Program-made: the position numbers and the translations under genes
Notes under the pieces: generated by a model
What the model saw: only the letters and a program-made list of their open reading frames with translations
Database searches by the model: none
Told to the model about the DNA's origin: nothing
In this document: positions 47,935 through 56,181 of the stretch, one piece after another
Numbering within the stretch: position 1 is the stretch's first letter
How the letters are laid out: every line of letters starts with the position of its first letter
From: Massilia sp. Leaf139
GTDB lineage: Bacteria; Pseudomonadota; Gammaproteobacteria; Burkholderiales; Burkholderiaceae_D
Length of the DNA: 64,000 nt
Assembly: GCF_001424165.1 (NCBI RefSeq)
Contig: NZ_LMOJ01000001.1
Coordinates: 399,194-463,193 of the forward strand
Reading direction: 5' to 3'

Positions 47935-49181
47935 CAGAGGGCTCCCTTGAGGGCGTGGACGGGATCGAGGCGCGACATCTTCCAGGCGGGCAGGACGCCG
48001 GAGACGAGGCCGAAGACGGTGGCGATCAGCATGCCCCAGCCGAAGACGGCCAGGTTCAGGTCGACCTGCAGGTAGGGAATCAGGTTGGCGCTTTCCAGCC
48101 AGGCCAGCACGCCGGCGGTGGCGAGGAGGGCGATCAGGCCGCCCGCGAGGCAGAGCAGCACGTTCTCGATCACGAACTGCAGCGCCAGCTGGCCGCTGGT
48201 GGCGCCGAAGGCCTTGCGCACGCCGATTTCCGAGCGCCGCTCGAGGATGCGGCCGGTGTTCAGATTGATCAGGTTCAGTGCCGGCAGCAGCATGAAAAGC
48301 ACCATCGCCACTGCGATCCCGGCCAGCAGCTTGCCCGCGCCGGAGTTGGGTACGTCGTCGCTTTCCGTCAGAATGCGCGCGAACAGATCGAGCTTGCTGT
48401 CGGCCCAGAAGTAGATCGTCTTCCACTGCTTGGGGTCGTCGTGGACGACCCCCTTGGCGATCTGCGCCACCTGGCGCTGGATGCGCGGCAGATCCTCGGC
48501 GCGTTCGGCCAGCACCAGCGCCGTGAACAGGCCGGTCAGCTGGTTGCGGTAGTCGCTCGAGGCATAGGTGGAGATCGGCGCCCAGATGTCGGCGAAGGCG
48601 TTCACGTGCATCGCATCCTCGACCACGCCGACGACCTCGAAGCTCTGGCCGGCGACGTCGATGCGCTGGCCAATCGCCGCTTGCGGGGTGCCGGGGAACA
48701 GGCGCCGCGCGCTGCTGGCATTGAGCACCGCGATCATGCGTCCACGCGCGTCGTCCTCGACGGTGGGGAAGCGTCCGGCGAGCAGGCGGAAGTCGAGCAC
48801 CTTCCAGTAATCGGCGTCGGCGCGGCGCATCTCCAGTTCGCTTACGGTCGCGCCCTGGTAGACCGAAACCGAGGTCGGCACGGTGACGGCGGCGACGCGC
48901 TCGACCCCCGGCAGCGGTTTCAGGTATTTGTCGATCAGCTTGAAGCCGGGCGCGGTGCGGCTGCGGCTGTCGCCGCTCGGGCTGTCCATGCGCACCATGG
49001 CCACTTGCAGGAAGCGGTCGCTCTTGCCTTCGACGCCGGAAGGACGGAAGGCCGTCTCCAGCAGCGAGGCGATCACCATCAGCACCACCAGGGTGAGCAC
49101 GATGCAGAGCAGGTTGATGGCGGTGAAGAGTTTGCGGCGCATGAAGACCTTCCATGCGGTGACGAGGTAGTTGCGGAACAT
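47934..49181 (-). CDS. ABC transporter permease, MacB/FtsX type (first)
   Basis: A 415-residue permease with helix 1 at about 17-42, a periplasmic domain with MacB-PCD character (about 45-285), and three C-terminal helices. Signature LNTGRILERRSEIGVRKAFGATSGQL (core RRSEIGVRKAFGA) and the ending SRLDPVHALKGAL are typical. It follows the ATPase gene by 9 bases and overlaps the second permease by one base. The two permeases are only distantly alike, which points to a heterodimeric exporter rather than a recent duplication. Confidence 0.92.
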   Translation of the reverse strand: MFRNYLVTAWKVFMRRKLFTAINLLCIVLTLVVLMVIASLLETAFRPSGVEGKSDRFLQVAMVRMDSPSGDSRSRTAPGFKLIDKYLKPLPGVERVAAVTVPTSVSVYQGATVSELEMRRADADYWKVLDFRLLAGRFPTVEDDARGRMIAVLNASSARRLFPGTPQAAIGQRIDVAGQSFEVVGVVEDAMHVNAFADIWAPISTYASSDYRNQLTGLFTALVLAERAEDLPRIQRQVAQIAKGVVHDDPKQWKTIYFWADSKLDLFARILTESDDVPNSGAGKLLAGIAVAMVLFMLLPALNLINLNTGRILERRSEIGVRKAFGATSGQLALQFVIENVLLCLAGGLIALLATAGVLAWLESANLIPYLQVDLNLAVFGWGMLIATVFGLVSGVLPAWKMSRLDPVHALKGAL

Positions 49182-49190
49182 GGTCTCTCC

Positions 49191-49853
49191 TCAGGCGACC
49201 AGCTGGCCGTCGAACACGCGCACGATGCGGCTGGTGCGGCGCGCCTCGCGTTCGTCGTGGGTGACCATCACCACCGTCGTGCCCTCGGCGTTCAGCTTCA
49301 GCAGGATGTCCATCACTTCCTCGCCCATCTTGCTGTCGAGATTGCCGGTCGGCTCGTCGGCGAGCAGCACCTGCGGCTGGCCGACGATGGCGCGCGCGAT
49401 CGCCACGCGCTGCTGCTGGCCGCCCGAAAGCTGGTTCGGGAAGTGGTCCATGCGCGCGCCCAGGCCCACTTTTTCGAGCGCCTCGCGCGCCAGGCGGCGC
49501 CGTTCGCCGGCCGCCATCTTGCGGTACAGGAGCGGCAGCTCGACGTTGTCGATCACGCGCAGATCCGGGATCAGGTGGAAGCTCTGGAAGATGAAGCCGA
49601 AGGTGCTGTTGCGCAGGCTGGCGACCTGCTTGTCGCGGTAGCGCGTGATCGGGATACCCTCGACTTCGATGCTGCCCTGGCCGGGCCGGTCGAGCAGGCC
49701 GATCAGGTTGAGCAGGGTGCTCTTGCCGCAGCCGCTGGGGCCCATCATGGCGACGAACTCGCCCTTTTTGACGTGCAGGTCGACGTCCTTCAGGGCCAGG
49801 GTTTCCACCTTGTCGGTGCGGTAGGTCTTGCTTACTTTGCTCAGTCGGATCAT
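49191..49853 (-). CDS. ABC transporter ATP-binding protein, MacB/LolD type
   Basis: A 220-residue ATPase. Walker A GPSGCGKST (about 39-47), Q loop in FIFQSFHLIPDLRV, signature LSGGQQQRVAIARA, Walker B VLLADEPTGNLDS and H-loop VTHDE. The TGNLDS variant and length place it in the MacB/LolD/FtsE group that powers MacB-fold permeases. Start at 49853; an upstream in-frame extension lies antisense to nothing useful and has no protein character. It lies 19 bases after the adaptor gene. Confidence 0.95.
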   Translation of the reverse strand: MIRLSKVSKTYRTDKVETLALKDVDLHVKKGEFVAMMGPSGCGKSTLLNLIGLLDRPGQGSIEVEGIPITRYRDKQVASLRNSTFGFIFQSFHLIPDLRVIDNVELPLLYRKMAAGERRRLAREALEKVGLGARMDHFPNQLSGGQQQRVAIARAIVGQPQVLLADEPTGNLDSKMGEEVMDILLKLNAEGTTVVMVTHDEREARRTSRIVRVFDGQLVA

Positions 49854-49872
49854 GGCGGTCTCAGTGTGTGTT

Positions 49873-51120
49873 TTAGTCGGTGATGCGGATATTGTCTTGC
49901 TGGGCGAAAGCCTTGATGTCGGAGACGATGAAGCGCTCGCCCGGGCGTGCGCCGGCGACCACTTCGACCAGCTTGCCGTCGCTGCTGCCCAGTTCCAGGA
50001 TGCGCCGGGTGGCCACGCCGTCGGCCACGGCAAAGGCTTCCTGGCGCCCGCTGCCGTTGAAGGCGGCGCCCGCGTCCAGCACCAGCACGCCGTTCTTTTG
50101 TGCGGTGACGATGTTCACGTCGACCCGCATCTTGTTGCGCAGGAGCGGGTTGTGCGGCTGCGCCAGGTCGACCAGCAGTTTCACCGTGCCGTTCTGGATC
50201 TCGGGCAGGATGGTGTGGACGGTGCCGGCCAGGCGCTCGCCGTTCTGTTCAACCCGCACTTGCTGGCCGGGCGCGAGCAGGCGCGCATGGAAGTCCGACA
50301 GGGTGGCCTCGACCCGGTAGTTGTTCAGTTCCGAGACGCGCGCCAGCAGCTGGCCGGCGCCGACGCTGGCGCCTTCTTCCTGCGCCAGGAAGGTGAGCAT
50401 GCCGGAAAAGGGCGCCGTCACGCGGGCCTGGGCCAGCAGGCGTTCCTGCTGCGCGATCTGCTTGTGCAGGATCGCCTTTTGCAGGTTGGCGGCATCGACG
50501 CTGCCGCTGGTGGCGCGGCGCGCATCGGCGATCTGTTCGCGGTGCTGGCGCAGCTGGATCTCGGTGCGCTTGACGTTCAGCTCCGCCGCCAGCAGGTCTT
50601 CGCCCGAGACCAGGCCGCTCACGCGCAGCTTCTGGTTGCGTTCGTGGCGGGCGCGCGCCGACAGCAGGTCGAGTTCGAGCAGCTCGATGCTGCTGGTGAG
50701 CCCCTTGCGCTTTCCGTCGAGTTCGAGGGCCAGCGCCTGGACGCGGTTCTCCTGCTGGGCCAGCTGTTCCTGCAGGCGCTCCAGCGCCAGGCGGATCTCG
50801 CGGTCGTCGAGTTCGAGCAGCAGCTCGCCCGCCTTCACTTGCTGGCCCGGCTTGGCGTGCACTTTCGCCACGCGGCTGGCGGCAGGGCTGGCCACGACTT
50901 CCTCGTGCACCGGGATGACGATGCCGGCGGCGTTGACGGTGTTGGCGACGTCGCCGCGGCGCACGGCGGCGACGCTGATGTCGGCGCCGTCCACGCTGGG
51001 ACGCAGCACGCGGTTCACGCCCCAGGCCGCGCCGGCCAGGCTCGAGACGAGGAGGGCGGCAAGCAGCAGGTGGATGCGGCGGCGGTGTTGCAGGTAGGCG
51101 GGGTCGAGGGCTTGATCCAT
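49873..51120 (-). CDS. HlyD/MacA-type membrane fusion protein
   Basis: A 415-residue periplasmic adaptor with an N-terminal anchor helix (about 17-37). Next come the lipoyl half-motifs (VVASPAASRVAKVHAKPGQQVKAGELLLELDD and, later, ARVTAPFSGMLTFLAQEEGASV, each quoted by position about 75-105 and 240-262), a long coiled-coil hairpin (about 105-235) and a beta-barrel/proximal end. It is the first gene of the operon, 34 bases downstream of the predicted sigma-54 transcription start. No outer membrane channel gene is present, so the exporter must borrow one or end in the periplasm. Confidence 0.92.
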   Translation of the reverse strand: MDQALDPAYLQHRRRIHLLLAALLVSSLAGAAWGVNRVLRPSVDGADISVAAVRRGDVANTVNAAGIVIPVHEEVVASPAASRVAKVHAKPGQQVKAGELLLELDDREIRLALERLQEQLAQQENRVQALALELDGKRKGLTSSIELLELDLLSARARHERNQKLRVSGLVSGEDLLAAELNVKRTEIQLRQHREQIADARRATSGSVDAANLQKAILHKQIAQQERLLAQARVTAPFSGMLTFLAQEEGASVGAGQLLARVSELNNYRVEATLSDFHARLLAPGQQVRVEQNGERLAGTVHTILPEIQNGTVKLLVDLAQPHNPLLRNKMRVDVNIVTAQKNGVLVLDAGAAFNGSGRQEAFAVADGVATRRILELGSSDGKLVEVVAGARPGERFIVSDIKAFAQQDNIRITD

Positions 51121-51164
51121 GATCGTCGGGCTGTGGGTCTTGTAATAGGTCTCGCTGTCTCTAT

Positions 51165-51180
51165 TGCAAGCGCCGTGCCA
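51165..51180 (-). promoter_or_regulatory. Sigma-54 (-24/-12) promoter of the ABC exporter/two-component operon
   Basis: On the minus strand TGGCACG (51180-51174), four bases, TTGCA (51169-51165). This is the full TGGCACG-N4-TTGCW consensus, with exactly 10 bases between the GG and GC pairs. Transcription would start near 51154, leaving a 5' leader of about 34 bases before the adaptor gene. The operon encodes its own NtrC-type activator. Confidence 0.93.
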
Positions 51181-51222
51181 GCCCCGTTTGCCCCGTGGAG
51201 AAGGGAATGACGGCGCGCACCG

Positions 51223-51259
51223 TGCCCGCCTGCGGGCAGAGGTGTCCGGATCCGGGCAC
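51223..51259 (-). promoter_or_regulatory. Two dyad sites, probable activator-binding (UAS) sequences
   Basis: Two dyads share TGYCCG-N4-CGGGCA: TGCCCGCCTGCGGGCA (51223-51238) and TGTCCGGATCCGGGCA (51243-51258). Their centres are exactly 20 bases apart, about two helical turns. They lie roughly 76 and 96 bases upstream of the predicted start, the usual place for NtrC-family enhancer sites. Binding by the regulator encoded in the operon is inference. Confidence 0.7.
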
Positions 51260-51279
51260 TCGGGCTGTGGAGCGGGGGC

Positions 51280-51325
51280 CGCTCGTTGCACGCTCGTTGC
51301 ATATTGGCGGCGCAGCGTGCATACT
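51280..51325 (+). promoter_or_regulatory. Predicted sigma-70 promoter of pnuC with tandem 11-base repeat
   Basis: TTGCAT (51297-51302), 17 bases, CATACT (51320-51325), 73 bases before the pnuC ATG. CGCTCGTTGCA is repeated exactly in tandem at 51280-51290 and 51291-51301, the second copy running into the -35. That places a possible regulator site on the promoter. Confidence 0.5.
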
Positions 51326-51397
51326 CGCCAGCCCGATGAGCCGCTCCTTTTTCCTCCACTTTCCCGTCCCGGCGTCCGCGCCAGCCCGCCGCCGCGC

Positions 51398-51991
51398 ATG
51401 AACGACACGCTCCCCTTTTACGGTTTCTCCACCACGCCGCTCGAACTGATTTCGTTCGCGCTCGCCGCCACGACCGTCCTGCTCAACATCCGCCAGAACC
51501 ACTGGGCCTGGCTGTTCTCGATCGCCTCGTCCGCCACCTATGCGGTTGTCTTCTTCGACGCGCGCCTGTACGGCGACAGCGGCCTGCAGCTGGTCTTCAT
51601 CGCGGCCTCAGGCTGGGGCTGGTGGCAGTGGCTGCGCGGCACCGCCGAAACGCGCCTGGTGGTGACGCGCTTGACGCCCACGGGCTGGGCCTGGGCGCTG
51701 GCCGGCTGGGCGGGCGCCTTCCTGATCCTGTCCTGGTTCCTCAGGACGTACACGAACACCGACGTGCCCCACATCGACGGCTTCCTCACCGCGGGCAGCC
51801 TGGTCGGCCAGCTGCTGCTGGCCCGCAAGAAGGTCGAGAACTGGCACGTGTGGCTGGTCGTCGACGTGCTCTACGTCGGCCTCTACATCTACAAGGATCT
51901 GCACGTGACGGCCGTGCTGTATGCGGTCTTCGTGCTGCTGGCCGCGCGCGGGCTGCAGGCCTGGAGCAAGCTAGCAGGGGTGAAGGCATGA
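51398..51991 (+). CDS. pnuC: PnuC-family vitamin-precursor transporter
   Basis: A 197-residue inner-membrane protein with about seven helices. It is a PnuC-fold (SWEET-like) facilitator: LLNIRQNHWAWLFSIASSATYAVVFF, GWGWWQWLRG and WHVWLVVDVLYVGLYIYKDL contain the conserved Trp/Asn/Tyr of the substrate path (each named by position about 27-50, 70-80 and 147-166). PnuC proteins take up nicotinamide riboside and trap it by phosphorylation; PnuT relatives move thiamine. The kinase gene overlaps by 4 bases, as expected for trapping. The converging TonB receptor is thiamine-regulated, so the substrate could be thiamine. Confidence 0.9.
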   Translation: MNDTLPFYGFSTTPLELISFALAATTVLLNIRQNHWAWLFSIASSATYAVVFFDARLYGDSGLQLVFIAASGWGWWQWLRGTAETRLVVTRLTPTGWAWALAGWAGAFLILSWFLRTYTNTDVPHIDGFLTAGSLVGQLLLARKKVENWHVWLVVDVLYVGLYIYKDLHVTAVLYAVFVLLAARGLQAWSKLAGVKA

Positions 51992-52512
51992 ACGTGCGCC
52001 GCATCGCCGTGCTGGGCGCGGAATCCTCGGGCAAGTCGACCCTGTGCGGCGCGCTGGCGCGGCGCTACGACACCGTCTGGGTGCCCGAGTACCTGCGCGA
52101 ATTCGTCGACACGCAGGGGCGCGTGCCCTACGAGCACGACCAATTCGGCATCGCCCGCACCCAGCGCGCGCGCGAGGACGCGGCCGCCCTCGAGGCTAAC
52201 GGCCTGCTGTTCTGCGATACCACGCCGCTGATGACGGCACTCTACAGCCGCGTGTACTGGGGCCGGGTCGACGCCGCTCTGGCGCAGCTGGCGGCCACCC
52301 ACGACTATGCCTTGACCCTGGTGACGGCGCCGGACACGCCCTGGATACCGGACGGCCTGATGCGCGAATCGGAAGAAGTGCGCCAGCAGGTGTTCGCCAT
52401 GCTGGTGCGGGAGCTGGACGCGCGCGGCATCCGCTTCGTGCTGGTCGACGGCGACCTGCCGCACAGACTGCGGCAGGTCGAAGCGGCCCTGAAAGTCTTG
52501 ACGCCGGCTTAG
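51988..52512 (+). CDS. NadR-type (ribosylnicotinamide kinase-like) P-loop kinase
   Basis: A 174-residue AAA/P-loop protein matching the kinase half of NadR, without the adenylyltransferase or HTH parts. Walker A GAESSGKST (10-18), the substrate-site EYLREFVD and the Walker-B-like LLFCDTTPLMTALYS are seen. It would phosphorylate nicotinamide riboside to NMN, or thiamine if the paired transporter carries that. Start is inside the pnuC stop (ATGA). Its own stop overlaps the TonB receptor stop by 4 bases on the other strand. Confidence 0.87.
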   Translation: MNVRRIAVLGAESSGKSTLCGALARRYDTVWVPEYLREFVDTQGRVPYEHDQFGIARTQRAREDAAALEANGLLFCDTTPLMTALYSRVYWGRVDAALAQLAATHDYALTLVTAPDTPWIPDGLMRESEEVRQQVFAMLVRELDARGIRFVLVDGDLPHRLRQVEAALKVLTPA

Positions 52513-54638
52513 AAGTCGACCTGGGCTGACAGGCGCAAGCTGCGCGGCGCGCCCGGCAGCAGGTAGCCGCCCAGATCCTGGGTCACGTCGCGCCAGTAGA
52601 ACTTGTCGAACAGGTTGTCGACCCGTGCGCGCAGCGTGACGCGGTTCGCGCCGACCTTCATGCCGTAGGCGGCGCCCAGGCCGACCACGTGGTAGCCCGG
52701 CACGTCGACCGTGTTTTCAGGATCGAAGGTCTTCTTGCCGGCATACTGCCACTGGGCGTTCAGCTTCAGGCCCGGCACGGCGGCGACCGCGTATTCGCCC
52801 CAGACGGTCGTCTTCAGCTTCGGCACGTTGGTGGTGCGCTTGCCGTCCAGGGTGGCGTCGCCGGTATCCTGCTGGCGGGCGCGCAGCGCCATCAGCGAGG
52901 CGCCGTAGGCCAGGCCGTTCGCGGCGCGCTGCGCCGACAGTTCGATGCCGCGGTGGTTGCGTTCGCCGTTGCGGACAAACGTGTCGTTCGCGTCCGTGTA
53001 TTCCAGGCCGTTCGTGATCTGGAAGATGGCGGCATTCACCGACACGCCCGCGCCGGCGATGCCCTTCAGGCCGAACTCGATCTGCTTCGAGCGGTTCGGG
53101 CCCAGGTCTTCGTTCGCATTGGTCGTCTCGATCGGCGCCACGCCGCCCGATTCCAGGCCGTAGGCCAGCGTGCCGTAGACATTCCAGTTCTTCGTCGGGC
53201 TGTACACCAGCGAGACGTTCGGCAGCGCGAACGAGGCCTTGTCCGTGGCCCACGGCAGTTCCGACTCCGGCTGTTGGGCGCTGTCGATCTTCACGTAGCG
53301 CACGCCGGCGTGCACCGTCACTTGCGGCGACAGGGTGAGGATGTCCTGCACGTACAGGCCGCGTTCGCGGTCGCGGAAGCGTTCGTAGACAGGGCCGGTC
53401 GCCGGATTGCCCGGCGCCGGATCGGTGACCAGCGGGTTGTAGATATTGCTGTAGCCGGCGTAGTCATAGACGTAGTCGCCATAGCTGTTGTGGCGCTCGG
53501 CGTAGTTGGCGCCGATCGTCAGCAGGTGACGCACGCCGCCGCTCTGGAAGCGGCCCTGCAACTGGGCTTGTGCGCCGAACGGGGTCTTGCGCTCGCCCAC
53601 GCTCTGGTAATCGTAGACGTCGTAATCGCCATTGCCGCAGTAGCCCGGATAGTAGCCCTCGCCCTCGTTGCTGCAGCCGTAAGGGAAGGCGGTGAAGTCG
53701 TCGCGCTTGAACCAGTGCTTGTTGGCGGTAACGAGGGCGTTCCAGTCGGCGTTCAGGCGGTAGGCGAAGCGCAGGCCGAGGTTGGCGCTGTCGGTGTCGA
53801 CCGGCTTCGTCCAGGGCTGGGCATTGAGCAGAAGCTTCGGCGAAATGTTGGTGGGCAGGTCGACGCCGCGCACGAGCTGGTAGCCGGGCGCCGTGAACTG
53901 CTCCTTGTGCTGGAAGTCCATGTCGACCTGCAGCAGTGCGTCGGGCGTGATCTGCCAGTCGAAAGCGCCTGATGCGAACTGGCGTTTGCCGTCGGCGCCG
54001 CGTACATACGAACGCAGGCGGTCGGCGGCGGCGTTGATGCGGTAGCCGAAGCGAGTGTCCTCGAAGCGGCCGCCGATGTCGGCTTCCGCGTGCAGCGTGC
54101 CGCGCTCGCGCGCTTCAACGGTGACCGAGCGCAGCGGGGTAGCGGTCGGACGCTTGGTGACGAAGTTCAGCAAGCCGCCTGGCGCGGCCAGGCCCGCCTG
54201 CAGGCCGGCCACGCCCTTGAGCAGCTCGAAGCGCTCCTTGTTCTCGAGCGGGATCTGGGTGTCGGCCGCGATCGCGATGCCGTCCTTGCGGTAGCCCGAG
54301 TTGTTATTGAGCTTGAAGCCGCGCACCGAGAACTGCTCGGCATAGCCGACGGCGTTGTAGGCGTCGCCGACCGAGGCGTCGTACTGGACGGCGTCGCTGG
54401 CCGAGCGGATCGACAGATCCTGCATCTGGCTGCGGCCGATGGCGACGACCGAGGCCGGGATGTCCATCAGCGGCAGGTCGGCGAAGCCGCCGATGCTGGC
54501 GCGGTCGCTGACCGTCCACTTGCTGGCGGTGACGAAGACCGAGGCGACCGGCTCAGTCGTAGGTGTGGTCTGGGCCTGGACGGCGAACGCTTGCGCGAGG
54601 GCGCAGGCGATGAGGGAATGCTTGAAGACGGGTTTCAT
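52509..54638 (-). CDS. TonB-dependent outer membrane receptor under TPP control
   Basis: A 709-residue siderophore-receptor-type TonB-dependent transporter. Signal peptide to about residue 22 (FAVQAQ), plug domain (about 45-160) with VVAIGRSQMQDLSIRSASDAVQYDASV and KGVAGLQAGLAAPGGLLNFVTKRPT-type landmarks (around residues 68-165), then a 22-strand barrel ending in a terminal Phe (SLRLSAQVDF). Sequence alone would suggest an iron-siderophore receptor, but the TPP riboswitch in its leader makes thiamine or a precursor the likely ligand. Start at 54638 (MKPVFKHS) has a weak ribosome site. Confidence 0.92.
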   Translation of the reverse strand: MKPVFKHSLIACALAQAFAVQAQTTPTTEPVASVFVTASKWTVSDRASIGGFADLPLMDIPASVVAIGRSQMQDLSIRSASDAVQYDASVGDAYNAVGYAEQFSVRGFKLNNNSGYRKDGIAIAADTQIPLENKERFELLKGVAGLQAGLAAPGGLLNFVTKRPTATPLRSVTVEARERGTLHAEADIGGRFEDTRFGYRINAAADRLRSYVRGADGKRQFASGAFDWQITPDALLQVDMDFQHKEQFTAPGYQLVRGVDLPTNISPKLLLNAQPWTKPVDTDSANLGLRFAYRLNADWNALVTANKHWFKRDDFTAFPYGCSNEGEGYYPGYCGNGDYDVYDYQSVGERKTPFGAQAQLQGRFQSGGVRHLLTIGANYAERHNSYGDYVYDYAGYSNIYNPLVTDPAPGNPATGPVYERFRDRERGLYVQDILTLSPQVTVHAGVRYVKIDSAQQPESELPWATDKASFALPNVSLVYSPTKNWNVYGTLAYGLESGGVAPIETTNANEDLGPNRSKQIEFGLKGIAGAGVSVNAAIFQITNGLEYTDANDTFVRNGERNHRGIELSAQRAANGLAYGASLMALRARQQDTGDATLDGKRTTNVPKLKTTVWGEYAVAAVPGLKLNAQWQYAGKKTFDPENTVDVPGYHVVGLGAAYGMKVGANRVTLRARVDNLFDKFYWRDVTQDLGGYLLPGAPRSLRLSAQVDF

Positions 54639-54737
54639 TGGTTTGCTCGTGGTTTGGGCGACGCATGCGCGACCGCTTGAATACAACCGGAGCCAACGTG
54701 GGGGAAGGGCAAACAAGGTGTGAACTGCTTGGCGCGC

Positions 54738-54820
54738 TTTCCTTCGCTGGCATTATCCAGATCAGGTACGAAGGGTATCTCTCACCCGGAACGACAGTTC
54801 CAGGACCCCTAGCGAGGCGC
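54738..54820 (-). promoter_or_regulatory. TPP (THI-box) riboswitch
   Basis: On the minus strand the aptamer reads CCTCGCT-AGGGGTCC ... GGGTGAGAGATACCC ... ACCTGATCTGGATAATGCCAGCGAAGG, containing the invariant TGAGA-ACCC and CTGATCTGGATAATGCCAGCG-AGG blocks (each block kept under 20 bases in the family definition). P1 pairs CCTCGCT (54817-54811) with AGCGAAGG (54748-54741) with one bulge. About 100 bases separate it from the TonB receptor start; I see no clear T-tract terminator there, so control may be translational. The rest of 54639-54951 holds no gene. Confidence 0.95.
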
Positions 54821-54951
54821 GAGTGTAACACGGGTGATGCGTGGTGTGGTGGTTCTGGCAATGCAGGCTGCGGTGTCGACGGTAAACGCAGCGCGGGGTG
54901 ATCGGAACCGTTCGTCCCGATGACCCCGCGGTCACGCGCCTTCGTGGCCGT

Positions 54952-56058
54952 TCAAACGTCCACCGTCTCCCGCAAGGGCGCCGCATGCTCGTGGTGTAAC
55001 CGCGCATGCAGCAGGTGGCGCTGCAGCGTCGCGCGCGTGCTGCCTTCGATGGCGCGCCAGTTGTCGCGGCGCTGGGCGGCGCGCTTGCGGTGCTTGGAGG
55101 GCATGTCGGCCAGCGGTTTCAAGTAGAAGGGCAGGGCGATCAGCCAGGTGTCGCCCGGCAGCTCGACACCGCCCAGCACCTTCCAAAAGCCGTCGTAAGC
55201 ATTCGCGAAGTGCTTGATTTCTTCCGGGTCGTAGGCGATGTGCGCGGTGCACTTGACGGCCACTACCTGCTCCATGCCGACCGCCTGCGCCAGGCCCTGC
55301 ATCGCGGCGAAGCAAAAGAAGCTGGGCGAGTTGTTCGGGAAGCAGGTCTCGAAGGCGTCGAAGGCCTCGCCCGACTCCGTCCAGCGGCCCTGGTTGCGGG
55401 CCACGAAGGGAACCAATGGCGAGCGCACCCCGGCGATGTGCCCGTCGATCCAGGAGAAGGACAGGCGGTGCAGCACCTTGCCGTCGGCGACCAGCGCGAT
55501 CGTCAGGTCGCCCTCGGCATTCGTGCGCGAGGCCATCTCGAGGCGGATCAGGAAGTGGTGCTCGCCCACCGTCTGCTGCCACAGCTGCAGGCCGCCGCCC
55601 GCATACACGGCCGCCTTATAGGCCGTATCGTAGGTCGCCTCTTCGAAGCGGTAATGCGACAGCACGCACTGCACGCGCTGGCGCGCGCTCAGTCCCTGTA
55701 CCAGATAGCCGGCGTGGCTCAGGTGGTGGAAAGGGTCGTCGTTCGGCGGCGTCATCACGTGGTTGCGGTAGACGTCGAGCTCGCACAGCGCGGCCTGATC
55801 GCGGTAGAAGCGCAGCACGCGCGCACTGCGCAGCACCGACAGCAGCCAGGAAGAGAAGGGCAGCTCGCTGCGGCGCGCGCGCCAGTAACGGGTAAGATGA
55901 GCAAAGATCATGGGGCGTTCCGTGGAGGACGGGTTGCGGACAGGCTCATGGTGTCCCAACCGGTCGCTCCCGGCGGTGCGATTGCTCAAGGGAAATAGAT
56001 TCTTTGGGGCAATATTTTCGGTAGACTCTTCTTCGTCTTCCGTGCGCATCGACAGCAT
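54952..56058 (-). CDS. DUF535 (VirK/YbjX) family protein
   Basis: A DUF535 protein, recognised by HYRFEEATYD, the SFSWIDG and PSFFCFAAMQGLAQAVG segments and the YDGFWKVLGG-like end. VirK/YbjX proteins affect envelope properties and peptide resistance in enterobacteria; mechanism unknown. The start is uncertain. ATG at 56058 has AAGGG 6 bases upstream and a promoter 24 bases before it, giving 368 residues. ATG at 55911 gives 319 residues, nearer family length, and the 49 extra codons are poor in G/C third positions. The upstream start is shown. Confidence 0.8.
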   Translation of the reverse strand: MLSMRTEDEEESTENIAPKNLFPLSNRTAGSDRLGHHEPVRNPSSTERPMIFAHLTRYWRARRSELPFSSWLLSVLRSARVLRFYRDQAALCELDVYRNHVMTPPNDDPFHHLSHAGYLVQGLSARQRVQCVLSHYRFEEATYDTAYKAAVYAGGGLQLWQQTVGEHHFLIRLEMASRTNAEGDLTIALVADGKVLHRLSFSWIDGHIAGVRSPLVPFVARNQGRWTESGEAFDAFETCFPNNSPSFFCFAAMQGLAQAVGMEQVVAVKCTAHIAYDPEEIKHFANAYDGFWKVLGGVELPGDTWLIALPFYLKPLADMPSKHRKRAAQRRDNWRAIEGSTRATLQRHLLHARLHHEHAAPLRETVDV

Positions 56059-56081
56059 CGTGTTCCCTTCCGGATCGCTTT

Positions 56082-56111
56082 ATTATCTTGAACAAACATT
56101 CCTAGTTGCAA
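56082..56111 (-). promoter_or_regulatory. Predicted sigma-70 promoter of the DUF535 gene
   Basis: Minus strand TTGCAA (56111-56106), 18 bases, GATAAT (56087-56082). Transcription would begin near 56075, about 17 bases before the ATG at 56058. Confidence 0.6.
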
Positions 56112-56181
56112 GATTAGCACGACCCGCGCGCGGCATCACGAAATTCCGTTCCATACTGGGTTCTCGACAGAGGAGGACACG

